Source: Bacillota bacterium
GTDB taxonomy: Bacteria > Bacillota > Dehalobacteriia > UBA4068
Assembly (NCBI GenBank): GCA_009778255.1
Contig: WRKD01000228.1
Coordinates: 1 to 29,872 of the forward strand
Length of the DNA: 29,872 nucleotides
Direction of reading: 5' to 3'
The translations under genes and the position numbers were made by a program. Every line of letters starts with the position of its first letter. The stretch's first letter is position 1. Of the stretch, positions 1 to 8,400 are shown in pieces. Below the pieces are notes generated by a model. The model searched no databases. It saw only the letters and a program-made list of their open reading frames with translations, and was not told the DNA's origin.

Positions 1-39
1 TAAAGCCCATATGAATTTCTTTTTAGTAAATTTTTTCAT
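1..39 (-). CDS. 5' end of a truncated gene, probable exported protein
   Basis: Only the first 13 codons (MKKFTKKKFIWAL) lie in the window; the gene runs off the left edge. The ATG at 39 is preceded by a strong AGGAGGA ribosome binding site (44-50) and by a good promoter at 94-120, so this is a real gene start. Several lysines followed by the beginning of a hydrophobic stretch resemble the n-region of a signal peptide or membrane anchor, which is inference from 13 residues. The product cannot be named. Confidence 0.6.
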   Translation of the reverse strand, partial: MKKFTKKKFIWAL

Positions 40-93
40 ATTATCCTCCTTAGTAGTAATATTATTAAATATTTTCATCTATAGCATGTGAAA

Positions 94-120
94 ATTATCA
101 TACTATTCTCTTTTTGTCAA
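94..120 (-). promoter_or_regulatory. Sigma-A-type promoter of the truncated left-edge gene
   Basis: On the minus strand a consensus -35 TTGACA (120-115) is followed after 15 bases by GATAAT (99-94). TAATTT at 17-base spacing is an alternative -10. It points at the ATG at 39, leaving a leader of about 50 bases with an AGGAGGA site. Confidence 0.55.
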
Positions 121-160
121 TAGGTTTTTGTAATTTCCCCAACAATATTTATATGTTTTT

Positions 161-1054
161 TTATATTATTATGCTCTTACGCAAATCACTCTGTGTTTCG
201 CGGCGTAAATTTAGTAAGATATCGATAGCAGCATAAAATACTACGGCCACAACCAGCCATTGTAAAAAAGATATATCTAAAGATTTTACAATGAATACAG
301 CAAGGCAACCGCCTAACACACCTGCAGTGGATCCCAATAAGGTGAGTTTTCGCATATATCCGTCCAATTTGATATAACGTATCAGAACTAATGGCGCCGA
401 AAGCGCGCCACCTCCCATCATCAGAGGGTAACTAACCAAAGGATGTAAACCTAAAAAGAAAGTAGCGCTCATAGAAAGCGGATAACCGGGCACGCCCATG
501 GCTTTCAAGGCTCCAATAAGAAAATAGCAAATTATAGCCGCCGCTAGTTTATAGCCCTGCAAACTTAAAGCCTGACCGCCCAGATGCAAAAAACCAAGTT
601 TGCTGGCGCAGATGGTAAACCCGGCAAAAAGCAAGCCGCACGCCAGTAACTGACGAATGCGCCGTAAGGGTAGGCTCATAACTATTTTGGGTGAAAGGAA
701 GGCGCCCAACATATGGGCAGCCAGTACAGGAATAAGGGTGCCGAGATCTACCTTTATTCCGCTTATATAAGCTATAGAAAAAATCATTACCGGCAAAGCG
801 TTTTGGGTGGTTAAGGTACCGGGAAGTTTACGTGGTTCAGCCCAGCCTACTTTTAAATAGAGAGCGGTGCTTAAGGCAAAATCGGAAATGCCGAAACCAG
901 AAAGAAAATTCAAAATAAAAGAAGCGGGCGCCTGGAATAAAAGGCGCCCGGGTTCTTTAAGGAAAGACGGATAATGCGCGCGTAAATCCTGTGCCAGCAT
1001 AATAGTAGAAAAAGTATGTAAAAGTATAATGATTGCAATAAGCGCTGTTATCAT
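161..1054 (-). CDS. TSUP (TauE/SafE)-like membrane permease
   Basis: A protein of about 297 residues, almost entirely hydrophobic, with roughly eight predicted membrane segments and short polar loops. Two glycine/proline-rich hydrophobic repeats (around GFGISDFALSTALY near the N-terminus and GVPGYPLSMSATFFLGLHP in the second half) resemble the duplicated half-repeats of the TSUP family, which exports or imports organosulfur compounds, sulfite or small organic anions. The substrate cannot be read from sequence. I prefer the ATG at 1054 because GGAAAT lies at useful spacing; a TTG at 1069 would extend the protein by five residues and overlap the upstream HD-GYP gene. With only four bases between that gene's stop and this ATG, the two are probably translationally coupled. 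The family call is by overall pattern, not a diagnostic motif. Confidence 0.6.
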   Translation of the reverse strand: MITALIAIIILLHTFSTIMLAQDLRAHYPSFLKEPGRLLFQAPASFILNFLSGFGISDFALSTALYLKVGWAEPRKLPGTLTTQNALPVMIFSIAYISGIKVDLGTLIPVLAAHMLGAFLSPKIVMSLPLRRIRQLLACGLLFAGFTICASKLGFLHLGGQALSLQGYKLAAAIICYFLIGALKAMGVPGYPLSMSATFFLGLHPLVSYPLMMGGGALSAPLVLIRYIKLDGYMRKLTLLGSTAGVLGGCLAVFIVKSLDISFLQWLVVAVVFYAAIDILLNLRRETQSDLRKSIII

Positions 1055-1058
1055 GATA

Positions 1059-2144
1059 TTAATTTCCAAAAGGCAGAATATTATTAATGGTCAAGTTAAG
1101 CTTGGAAAAATCTGTATATAAATCGATCACGGCGTCGTTCTCCAATAACCTAAGCAGAGGGCGCAAGGTGTTTTTATTGTCTATCACCACCGCTTTTTGT
1201 CCGCTGGACAAACATACCACACTACCCACGGGATAAAGCTCTAATTTATTCATCAATGCGCATATAATATCATAATCGAAAGCCATTTCCGCATTCCCCA
1301 TAATATATTCCAGAGCTTCGCCCGGAGATTCGGGCAGACGGTAGGGCCGGTGCGAGGTCAAGGCATCGTATACATCGGCAACGGCTATGATGCGGCTAAA
1401 CAGAGGAATTCTATCGCCTTTCAATCCATAGGGGTAGCCATTACCGTCGTATCTTTCGTGATGGAACAATACAGCGGATAAAAGCTCCGGGTTATTTGCT
1501 GCATATTTATTTAAGCAACGGTAACCGGCCGGCGCATGACTTTTGGCAATGCTATATTCTTCTTTATTTAATTTAGCCTGTTTATTGATTATTTCCGTCG
1601 GCACGGCCGTTTTGCCAATATCATGCATAATGGCGCATTTACTTAAAGAATACAGCTTATGTTCATCTAGACCTAAAGCTTGGCCTATAGCAATGGAAAG
1701 AATAGCTACACTAAGGGAGTGATGATAAGTATATTCGTCGTAACATTTTAAATCGGTAATATGCACCAAGGTGTTTTTGTCTTCACTTAAGCATTTAACC
1801 AGTTGATCTGCCAGCGTATCTATTTGTTTGAGCACAATCAAAGCTTGTTGCCGGTTCTCGATGTTGTTTCGGAAAAAATCGAATACCTCATTTAAATCAT
1901 GTAGGGCCTCTGCTTTTATTTGTGGCGCAAGCAGTGGGCGAGGCAGCGGTAATAAAGATTGCTCCGGTTTTTTTTCTCCCGTTACATAGGCGTGCAGTAC
2001 ACCATGCTTTTTCAATAAGGATATTTGCCGGTCTGTAAGAATAATATCTTTGGCTAAAAGAAGCATTCTGCCATGCTCATCAACAAAAATATCTTGAGCT
2101 AAGATCATGCCTGCGGATAAAGCCGTCACAGCTATTTTTATCAA
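1059..2144 (-). CDS. HD-GYP domain protein, probable cyclic-di-GMP phosphodiesterase
   Basis: A cytoplasmic protein of about 361 residues. The N-terminal ~60 residues (AGMILAQDIF, then LLKKHGV) match the small domain that often precedes HD-GYP domains. The catalytic domain carries YHHS (about residue 140), the HD pair in MHDIGK (about 174) and the defining HHERYDGNGYP (about 228-238), so all metal ligands and the GYP signature are present. HD-GYP proteins hydrolyse c-di-GMP to pGpG or GMP. No receiver or sensor domain is attached, so the controlling input is not visible. Start choice: a GTG at 2153 is possible but lies inside the GAGGTGA ribosome binding site; the TTG at 2144, six bases after that site, is better. 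The promoter is at 2208-2237. The downstream permease gene follows at four bases. Confidence 0.88.
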   Translation of the reverse strand: MIKIAVTALSAGMILAQDIFVDEHGRMLLLAKDIILTDRQISLLKKHGVLHAYVTGEKKPEQSLLPLPRPLLAPQIKAEALHDLNEVFDFFRNNIENRQQALIVLKQIDTLADQLVKCLSEDKNTLVHITDLKCYDEYTYHHSLSVAILSIAIGQALGLDEHKLYSLSKCAIMHDIGKTAVPTEIINKQAKLNKEEYSIAKSHAPAGYRCLNKYAANNPELLSAVLFHHERYDGNGYPYGLKGDRIPLFSRIIAVADVYDALTSHRPYRLPESPGEALEYIMGNAEMAFDYDIICALMNKLELYPVGSVVCLSSGQKAVVIDNKNTLRPLLRLLENDAVIDLYTDFSKLNLTINNILPFGN

Positions 2145-2207
2145 AACAGTCACCTCATTATAAAAAACAAACAGAATGTGGCTTGCATAAAAGTAGACGA
2201 TACCATT

Positions 2208-2237
2208 ATATTACACTATAAAGGGATTCCGGGTCAA
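2208..2237 (-). promoter_or_regulatory. Probable promoter of the HD-GYP/permease operon
   Basis: Minus-strand TTGACC (2237-2232), an 18-base spacer and TAATAT (2213-2208), about 60 bases upstream of the HD-GYP start codon. It diverges from the rpmB promoter in the same 270-base gap. Confidence 0.45.
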
Positions 2238-2353
2238 GCCAAAATGATAAAGGCCAAGTGAAATCGTGACTGTTCAAGCGCATCTTGAGATTAGATAGGC
2301 GTGAACAGGAGCTAATAATGTGATAGTTATGGTAGAAACTAAAAAAAATTATC

Positions 2354-2382
2354 TTGCCAAGTGCGGGTTTATCTGATAGAAT
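2354..2382 (+). promoter_or_regulatory. rpmB promoter
   Basis: TTGCCA (2354-2359), exactly 17 bases, then TAGAAT (2377-2382). Predicted transcription start is near 2389, followed by an AAAGGAGGTG ribosome binding site at 2403-2412 and the rpmB ATG at 2417. Confidence 0.65.
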
Positions 2383-2416
2383 AGTCAAGTACGTGTTTTA
2401 ATAAAGGAGGTGCCCT

Positions 2417-2605
2417 ATGGCTAAGTGCGAGATTTGCGGTAAAACTACGCGCTCCGGCATGAGCGTCAGCCATTCACATATCCGCAACAAAAGGCAATGG
2501 AAGCCCAATCTGCAAACAGTACGCGCTTTTATAGATGGCTCGCCAAAACGGGTGACAGCTTGTACGCGTTGTTTGCGTTCCGGCAAGGTGCAGAGGGCTA
2601 ATTAG
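2417..2605 (+). CDS. rpmB: 50S ribosomal protein L28
   Basis: 62 residues, the normal length for a Gram-positive L28. MAKCEICGK at the N-terminus and CTRCLRSGKV near the C-terminus give two Cys-x2-Cys pairs (C4/C7 and C49/C52), the zinc-ribbon form of L28. The internal VSHSHIRNKRQWKPNLQ is the typical L28 core. It is a component of the large ribosomal subunit. AAAGGAGGTG precedes the ATG at good spacing. It appears to be transcribed alone: it has its own promoter and a GC-rich hairpin after the stop. Its position beside an Asp23-family gene and fakA matches the rpmB–yloU–yloV neighbourhood of Bacillus, although there rpmB is divergent. Confidence 0.97.
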   Translation: MAKCEICGKTTRSGMSVSHSHIRNKRQWKPNLQTVRAFIDGSPKRVTACTRCLRSGKVQRAN

Positions 2606-2627
2606 AGGTTAGTAGAAAGTATATGTG

Positions 2628-2650
2628 AGGCCGCCCGGAAAAAGCGGCCT
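2628..2650 (+). terminator. Probable rpmB transcription terminator
   Basis: AGGCCGC and GCGGCCT form a perfect 7-bp GC-rich stem with a 9-base purine-rich loop, 22 bases after the rpmB stop. The following tail (TTCATT) has only a short run of T, so termination may be partial. Confidence 0.55.
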
Positions 2651-2655
2651 TTCAT

Positions 2656-2818
2656 TATAGGGCGCCTCTAAATGCCCTCTCATCATCATTTTCGCTGCCC
2701 TTTTCCCGCCTAGACTGCGTTGCTACGCTTCACGTAGCTTTAGTCACTTACCCTGCAACAACTTTTAAAAGAACAAGTTGTGAACCGGGCAATTCGGAAT
2801 AATTAGAGGCGCCCTATA
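2656..2818. mobile_element. 163-bp MITE-like non-coding element with 16-bp perfect terminal inverted repeats
   Basis: The ends are perfect inverted repeats: TATAGGGCGCCTCTAA at 2656-2671 and its exact complement at 2803-2818. No ORF lies inside. Internal hairpins are visible (GCTACG/CGTAGC near 2721-2737; ACAACTT/AAGTTGT near 2757-2782). The outermost TA could be a target duplication, as made by IS630/Tc1-type transposases, but this is inference. A shorter relative with similar ends is at 20547-20605. The element sits harmlessly between the rpmB terminator and the promoter of the Asp23-family gene. Confidence 0.6.
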
Positions 2819-2842
2819 GTATTGCTTACTTTACAAGAATAA

Positions 2843-2870
2843 TTGTTACCCCAAAACACGCTAGTACATT
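2843..2870 (+). promoter_or_regulatory. Possible promoter of the asp23-like/fakA operon
   Basis: TTGTTA (2843-2848), a 16-base spacer and TACATT (2865-2870), each matching consensus at four of six positions. It lies just inside the right end of the MITE-like element and 23 bases before the ATG at 2894. Confidence 0.35.
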
Positions 2871-2893
2871 AGAAGCGTAAGGAGGCGCCATTT

Positions 2894-3253
2894 ATGAGCA
2901 AGATGATACAGGGTCCCTGGGGTATGATCAATATCAGCCGCGAGGTAATATCTAGACTAGCCGGCATTGCTACCACAGAATGCTTTGGCATAGTTGGTAT
3001 GGTTTCCTCGCATAAGTTTAGCGATGGTATAACCGAGCTATTGGGGCGCGAGGCGCTTTCTAAAGGAGTAGAGGTAGCCATTAGAGAGGAACAACTGCTG
3101 ATACGAGTCAATGTGGTCATGAGTTATGGCATAAAGATTTCGGTCATTGCCGATAATGTGATAGAGCGTGTACGCTATACCGTAGAATCGCATATCGGAA
3201 CAAAAGTCGACCTGGTTGAAGTGAGTGTACGGGGCATAAAGGTGGTCGACTGA
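2894..3253 (+). CDS. Asp23/Gls24 family protein (YloU-like)
   Basis: 119 residues, the normal size for the short YloU-type members. The N-terminal INISREVISRLAGIATTECFGIVGM is the characteristic start of the DUF322 (Asp23/Gls24) domain, followed by the G-V-x-V/I-x-I repeats ending in VDLVEVSVRGIKVV. No membrane segment is visible. Family members are linked to envelope homeostasis and, through their constant association with fakA, to lipid metabolism; a precise activity is not established. AAGGAGGCG precedes the ATG. The fakA start is 11 bases after the stop, so the two form an operon. Confidence 0.9.
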   Translation: MSKMIQGPWGMINISREVISRLAGIATTECFGIVGMVSSHKFSDGITELLGREALSKGVEVAIREEQLLIRVNVVMSYGIKISVIADNVIERVRYTVESHIGTKVDLVEVSVRGIKVVD

Positions 3254-3264
3254 GGAGGAGTAAA

Positions 3265-4920
3265 ATGACGGCGAAGAAAATCCATGAGATAAACGCTGCC
3301 CTTTTATCCTGCTTTTTGCAGGGAGGCTGCGATTTTTTAGCCAAATACAAAGAAGAGGTAAATGCGTTAAACGTATTTCCCGTACCGGATGGCGATACAG
3401 GCATTAATATGTATCTTACTATTAATTCGGCTGTAAAGAACATAGCCGGCAGAGAGTACGCCGGTGTTGGAGAATTAGGCGCGGATTTTGCCATGGGCGC
3501 TTTGATGGGGGCCCGCGGCAATTCCGGTGTTATTCTTTCACAGATTTTTCGGGGTTTTACTCAGAGCATGAGCGGCAAAAGCGTTCTTTCTGCTGTCGAT
3601 TTTGCGCAAGCCCTGCAAAAAGGGGTAGATCTTTCTTATAAATCTGTTATGAAGCCAGTTGAAGGCACTATGCTTACCGTATTCCGCGAATTTACCGCCG
3701 CTGCGAGTAAAAAGGCTAAACCAGGAGCGGATATTATCGAGATGCTACGCCATGCGCTGATTGGCGGACAAAAAGCTCTTGATGCTACCCCCTCCCTTTT
3801 GCCGGTTCTTAAGGAAGCCGGTGTGGTGGATGCCGGCGGTAAAGGTCTGCTTTTGGTTATGGAAGGCGGCATAAGGGCGCTTAGCGGCGCCAGCTTAGAT
3901 GCCCCTACAGAAACTTTGGCGGCTATGGTGGCGGCAGATTTGACACAAGATGAGGAAGCTATAGCAAATATAGAGTTTACTTTCGATATACAATTATTGA
4001 TCAAAGGCACAAATATCCCTATGGAGCAGATACGCAAACGTCTTAGCAAAACTCCCCCGGGAGATTGTTTACTGGTGGTGGGTACAGAAGAAGTGGTGAA
4101 GATTCATTTCCATAGTAATTTACCCTGGCAGGTATTGGAATATACCTCTAAATTTGGCAGCCTGCATGATATTGTAATAGAAAACATGCAAGATCAGCAT
4201 AAGCATTTTACCGGCGCTGACGAAAATAAAGGGCAAAACCCAGCCGGTGAACCCTGCGCCACCACGGTGATTGCGGTTTGTTCCGGAGAAGGCTTAACAG
4301 AGGTTTTCACCAGTATGGGAGCAATAGTAGTTTCCGGCGGGCAAAGCATGAACCCCAGTGCCGAAGATTTACTCACGGCAATTTCCTGCGCTGTGGGCCA
4401 GGAGGTAGTACTGTTGCCGAATAATAGTAATATTATCCTCACTGCCGAACAAGCCGTAAAACTGGCGGATAAACCAACACTTGTAACGCCGAGCAAATTT
4501 GTAACTCAGGGTGTTTCGGCTATGTTGTGTTATGATAAAAACAAAACTGCGGAACAAAATACTGCCACTATGAGTGCTGCTATTACGCAAAGCATCTCTT
4601 TAGAAGTGACCTATGCGGTACGTGATTCTAAATATAACGGCTTCATTATAAAGCCCAATGATATTTTGGGTTTACAAGATGGCGAGATAGTAGTCACCGG
4701 TACAGAGCTATTGCCCACCGCGCATCAATTAATAGAAAAAGCGCTTAAAGACAAAAAGGCGGGGGAATATTGTATTATCAGCTTTTTCTATGGAAAAGAT
4801 GTGTCGCAAGAAGAGGCTGCGGTTTTTGCGGCGGAACTGGAAAAACGCTGGCCGGATTTTGATATTGAATATCATTTGGGCGGTCAGCCTCTCTATTACT
4901 TACTTATGTCCATAGAATGA
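3265..4920 (+). CDS. fakA: Fatty acid kinase FakA-like protein (DAK domain, YloV)
   Basis: 551 residues, matching YloV/FakA (about 550). The N-terminal DhaL-type ATP-binding domain (about 1-200) has NVFPVPDGDTGINM (36-49), whose aspartates chelate the two magnesium ions, and GARGNSGVILSQIFRG. The middle and C-terminal regions correspond to the FakA M domain and the DegV-like C-terminal domain. FakA phosphorylates fatty acids presented by the carrier FakB (DegV), feeding exogenous fatty acids into phospholipid synthesis; no FakB gene is in the window. It follows the asp23-like gene with a CTGAGGAGGAG site before its ATG, as in other Firmicutes. A hairpin with eight T residues follows at 5043-5074. 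The name rests on family membership and context. Confidence 0.88.
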   Translation: MTAKKIHEINAALLSCFLQGGCDFLAKYKEEVNALNVFPVPDGDTGINMYLTINSAVKNIAGREYAGVGELGADFAMGALMGARGNSGVILSQIFRGFTQSMSGKSVLSAVDFAQALQKGVDLSYKSVMKPVEGTMLTVFREFTAAASKKAKPGADIIEMLRHALIGGQKALDATPSLLPVLKEAGVVDAGGKGLLLVMEGGIRALSGASLDAPTETLAAMVAADLTQDEEAIANIEFTFDIQLLIKGTNIPMEQIRKRLSKTPPGDCLLVVGTEEVVKIHFHSNLPWQVLEYTSKFGSLHDIVIENMQDQHKHFTGADENKGQNPAGEPCATTVIAVCSGEGLTEVFTSMGAIVVSGGQSMNPSAEDLLTAISCAVGQEVVLLPNNSNIILTAEQAVKLADKPTLVTPSKFVTQGVSAMLCYDKNKTAEQNTATMSAAITQSISLEVTYAVRDSKYNGFIIKPNDILGLQDGEIVVTGTELLPTAHQLIEKALKDKKAGEYCIISFFYGKDVSQEEAAVFAAELEKRWPDFDIEYHLGGQPLYYLLMSIE

Positions 4921-5042
4921 CATTACCAATAGTGTATTCTAATTCCCGTATAAGTATACTGTGTCTTGCTTTAGTATGCCGGCTCCCTGCTCTATTTGGG
5001 GGCTTAAGTGATTGCTCCTAAGGCTTAAAAGACATAGAACTG

Positions 5043-5074
5043 TGCCTAAGCTTTTTGTTTAAGGCATTTTTTTT
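5043..5074 (+). terminator. Rho-independent terminator after fakA
   Basis: TGCCT (5043-5047) pairs with AGGCA (5062-5066), followed by eight T (5067-5074). The stem is short, but position and T run fit termination of the plus-strand operon. The T run reaches the stop codon of the convergent pgcA gene. Confidence 0.55.
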
Positions 5075-6782
5075 AATCGGCCTTTTTTAAAAAGCTTCTG
5101 AAGTCTTGGCGAAATGTAGCCAGTTTGCTTGAGGCAAGCATGTGTGTGGCAGCCTGGGCGCTATAATATAGTTTTAGTTTTTCTTCTGTGCCGGAAGGGC
5201 GAACGATTACGGAACGGTCTTCACCCAAGGTCAAATATAAGGGGGGCGGAAAGGGAGAGTGTTCCGAACCGCCCATATTGCTACAGGCTAATTCCTTTAC
5301 GGTATAGCCTTCTCGATAGGAAAGATGGCGTAAGCGAGCAAGCCAATCCGCCACGCTGCTTTTAGCGCGGATTTCTGCCAGTGAAATGGTTTCCTGATGA
5401 TCAAGATAATAACCAAATTTAAGGTAAATACTTTCAAGCGCTTGAAACAGAGTTTGTTGTTGAGTTTCGCGATAAAAGAGCGCTGCTTCCGCTATTAAAG
5501 CGGCAGCGGCAACGGCGTCTTTTTCCAAGCAATGACCGCCAATTATATAACCCATACTCTCTTCGAAGCCGAATAAAAAACAGTTTTGGCTACTTTGTTG
5601 AAGGCGTAGAATTTCAGCGCTGATATTACTAGAACCCACCATTGTTATATGGGTAGAAACTCCGAAGGAAGCGGCAAGCCGGTCGGCTAAGGGGGTAGAT
5701 ACGATATTTCTTATCAAAACGCCGTCTGGGGGTAGCGTTTTATGAAGAGCTTTGTTACTTAATAAATAGTTTATTAACAATAACCCTACTTGATTGCCGC
5801 TTAGTATTTTATATGCTCCCTTGTTACGGCAGCCTACTCCCAAACGATCGGCGTCCGGATCGGTTAAAAGCAGTAAATCGGCTTTCAATTGCCGGGCATA
5901 TTTAATGGCTAACTTGAAGGTAACAGGAAACTCCGGGTTGGCTTGGGGAATATGAGTAGTATCTTCACGGAAAAATTGCTCTTCAGGTACAATGAATACA
6001 TTCGTAAAACCAGCGCTACTAAGAACTTCTTTTATTGCTACCCTGCCCGAACCAAACAGAGGCGAGTAAACAATGGAAAGAGAAGCGCCTTTTTTTTGTG
6101 CAAGCGGCAGATTCAAGAGTATATACCGCGCCGATTGATAATAGGCGTCTGCTATTTCATGATCTAGCCGCTTTAATAAGCCTAATTCCCTAGCTTTATC
6201 TTCATCAAGCACATCTATATGCCAGTCTTGGCGGGCTTCTATAGCAAGAATAAGTTGCTGCGTTTTATGAGTAACTATTTGGCAACCTTGTTCATCATAT
6301 ATTTTACAGCCATTATCTGTCCAGGGATTATGGCTAGCCGTAATCATCAAACCTGCAGTAGCTCCCATATAAGTTATAGCAAAAGCAAGCTGAGGAGTAG
6401 GGCATGCAGAATTGAACAGATAAACGGTAATTCCCCTGGCTGCCAAAGTCAAGGCAGCGTCTAAAGCAATTTCTGCTGAATTGAAACGAGTATCGTAACC
6501 TATTACTACTTTTAGTTCTGGCCTATGTGGGGGCGCCAATAATACGTCTGCCACAGCTTGAGTTATTTTGCGCATCACATAGCGGTTGAAGCGGCTGCTA
6601 CCGGCGCCTATGGGCGCTCTTATACCGGCGACGCCAAACCCGGGGAAAGGGCCAAAATGACTAGCTATTTCCCCTTCATCTTGCAAATTCGCTATATACT
6701 CTTTTGTCGGGCTATCGAAATATGGGTCATTTAGCCAATGCGCATAAGCAGCGTTAATCGCAGCGCTTTGTTTATCATTCAT
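5073..6782 (-). CDS. pgcA: Phosphoglucomutase (PgcA-type alpha-D-phosphohexomutase)
   Basis: 569 residues, the size of Bacillus PgcA. All four active-site loops are present: the phosphoserine loop TASHNPWTDNG (serine about 150), the metal loop DPDADRLG (about 308-315), the sugar loop GFEESMGY (about 405-412) and the phosphate loop RPSGTEEKLKLY near the C-terminus. It interconverts glucose-6-phosphate and glucose-1-phosphate, the precursor of UDP-glucose. The chosen ATG at 6782 (MNDKQSAAINAAY) is inside the end of pgi, an 8-base overlap, with AAAGGAGAG about 11 bases upstream; a longer frame to 6878 would run deep into pgi and has no family support. It is the last gene of the minus-strand run that also carries the mycofactocin genes. 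A phosphomannomutase side activity is possible. Confidence 0.93.
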   Translation of the reverse strand: MNDKQSAAINAAYAHWLNDPYFDSPTKEYIANLQDEGEIASHFGPFPGFGVAGIRAPIGAGSSRFNRYVMRKITQAVADVLLAPPHRPELKVVIGYDTRFNSAEIALDAALTLAARGITVYLFNSACPTPQLAFAITYMGATAGLMITASHNPWTDNGCKIYDEQGCQIVTHKTQQLILAIEARQDWHIDVLDEDKARELGLLKRLDHEIADAYYQSARYILLNLPLAQKKGASLSIVYSPLFGSGRVAIKEVLSSAGFTNVFIVPEEQFFREDTTHIPQANPEFPVTFKLAIKYARQLKADLLLLTDPDADRLGVGCRNKGAYKILSGNQVGLLLINYLLSNKALHKTLPPDGVLIRNIVSTPLADRLAASFGVSTHITMVGSSNISAEILRLQQSSQNCFLFGFEESMGYIIGGHCLEKDAVAAAALIAEAALFYRETQQQTLFQALESIYLKFGYYLDHQETISLAEIRAKSSVADWLARLRHLSYREGYTVKELACSNMGGSEHSPFPPPLYLTLGEDRSVIVRPSGTEEKLKLYYSAQAATHMLASSKLATFRQDFRSFLKKAD

Positions 6783-8376
6783 CTTCCGGTTTTCTCTCCT
6801 TTGGAAGATAGTAGTAGCGATCTTCCCAGATACTGGCTCCCGGGAGTGTGTGTATAGAGGAATTAGAGTTAGAAACAAAATAGCGCAACCATTTAAAAAG
6901 ATATTCTTGTTCTATCGGTGTATCCAGCACCTCTCTCAGCTGGTTCAGGGTAAATGCCCGCTCCGGATGGGCAATTAAGTGAGCTTTTAAGCAGTCTTTA
7001 AGCTCTGATAGTGATGAAAAACCTTGTTTAAGCTGCTCAACTGCCGGTTGATCATAAGCATTAATATTTAACATGGCAGCGTATATGCCCACACTTCTTT
7101 CCCATAATGCAACCAAGGCGCCTAAAGAAGCAGCCTCTATTTTAGGTAAAGTAATGGTAATACTCTTTCGGCCTAAAGTAGAAAGCAGGCGCCTTGTGGT
7201 TAGAAAAGACGTTTCTAAATCTTCGCCGGAGCAACTTGCGCCGCCCAGTTTTCCAAAGTCATTATTTAAAACCTCGACAAACACAACACAAAAATCATCT
7301 GGACCAGCCAGTACTTGCTGTAAATAGCTGTGTTGATCGCTGGAACCTTTATTGCCGTATACTGTTAAGCCCTGGCAAACACGCCTGCCTTTACGGTCGT
7401 ATTCTTTACCTAAAGATTCCATCAATAATTGTTGCAGATAAGCTGTAAAATATTCTAAATTATCTCTATAGGGCAATAAAACCAATTGACTATGGTTTTG
7501 CCCCTTAGTTAAGTTATACATGGCGCCGGCCAATAAAGCTGCCGGGTTTTGTTGCGGATTGTTGTGGCGCGTTTGCTTATCCATAACTGCCATAGCCTTG
7601 AGCATAGCTTCTATATCTACACCTTGTAAGGCTAGCGGCAGCAGCCCTGACGCCGAGCTTAGAGAAAAACGCCCGCTTAGCCATTCCGGAATGGAAAAAT
7701 TTGCCAGCCAGCCTTCTGCTTTAGAACGTATATCCAGCGCGCTTCCTATTGTGCTAACGCTGATCATATGGCGGGCAAAATCCAGCCCCTGCGCTTGGAA
7801 AAGGTCTTTAGTTTCAAGCATACTATTGATTGTTTCTATACTACGTCCACTTTTAGAAATAACAGCTACTAGTGTTTGTGCTAAAGAGGGTTGTATTATT
7901 GCAAAAAGCTCAGCCATTCCTTGAGGATCGGTGTTATCCAGAAAGAAAAGGCGCAGTTTATGTGCTTTATAGCTTAAAGCCCGGGAAATAAAGCGTGCGC
8001 CTTGGCAAGAACCGCCGATACCTATCACCAAAAGGTTAGTAAAAACAGCCTCTTTTTCTCCTTGTAAAATTCCGTTATGTACCTGAAGAGTAAAGGCGGA
8101 TATTTTTTTTTGTGTGGCGATAATATCGGCGGTTATTTTATGCTGGGGCGCAAGCTTGGGCGTACGCAGCCAAAAATGCCCTGCCTGTAAATTGTTTAAT
8201 GCGCCTTTTTCCAATGAATGCATTTCAGTTTGGGCTTGCTCTAGCAGTGGAGTAATAGTATTCCAAAAATCCTGTTCTGCGCATATGCGGCTCAGATCGA
8301 GCATTATACCGCATTCATGATCGAGATACAGATTTTTTTGAAAAAATTGCCATTCGCTAGCATTATACTCAAACAT
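6775..8376 (-). CDS. pgi: Glucose-6-phosphate isomerase
   Basis: 533 residues, nearer the long E. coli-type PGI than the ~450-residue Bacillus form. Two SIS domains are visible: VIGIGGSCQGARF (about 117-129) and ISKSGRSIET (173-182) line the phosphate pocket. SGRFSLSSASG (234-244) matches the first PGI signature, MESLGKEYD carries the catalytic glutamate and SDQHSYLQQVLAG the catalytic histidine. It interconverts fructose-6-phosphate and glucose-6-phosphate in the cytoplasm. AAGAAGGTG precedes the ATG. It is 24 bases downstream of the symporter gene and overlaps pgcA, so pgi and pgcA are coupled. The N-terminal ~25 residues (YNASEWQFFQKNLYLDHECG) are unlike the usual start, but no better start codon with a ribosome binding site was seen. 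Confidence 0.9.
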   Translation of the reverse strand: MFEYNASEWQFFQKNLYLDHECGIMLDLSRICAEQDFWNTITPLLEQAQTEMHSLEKGALNNLQAGHFWLRTPKLAPQHKITADIIATQKKISAFTLQVHNGILQGEKEAVFTNLLVIGIGGSCQGARFISRALSYKAHKLRLFFLDNTDPQGMAELFAIIQPSLAQTLVAVISKSGRSIETINSMLETKDLFQAQGLDFARHMISVSTIGSALDIRSKAEGWLANFSIPEWLSGRFSLSSASGLLPLALQGVDIEAMLKAMAVMDKQTRHNNPQQNPAALLAGAMYNLTKGQNHSQLVLLPYRDNLEYFTAYLQQLLMESLGKEYDRKGRRVCQGLTVYGNKGSSDQHSYLQQVLAGPDDFCVVFVEVLNNDFGKLGGASCSGEDLETSFLTTRRLLSTLGRKSITITLPKIEAASLGALVALWERSVGIYAAMLNINAYDQPAVEQLKQGFSSLSELKDCLKAHLIAHPERAFTLNQLREVLDTPIEQEYLFKWLRYFVSNSNSSIHTLPGASIWEDRYYYLPKERKPEDE

Positions 8377-8400
8377 CGAAGCACCTTCTTTATATGTTGC

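Noticed and set aside
2206..2388. Minus-strand frame of 60 codons between the HD-GYP and rpmB genes
   Set aside because: No ribosome binding site, unusual composition, and it covers both divergent promoters of this gap.
3636..4590. Long antisense frames within fakA
   Set aside because: They are mirror frames of a strongly conserved coding sequence, without ribosome binding sites or recognisable products. The same applies to antisense frames in pgi, fixB, the AOR gene and recA.
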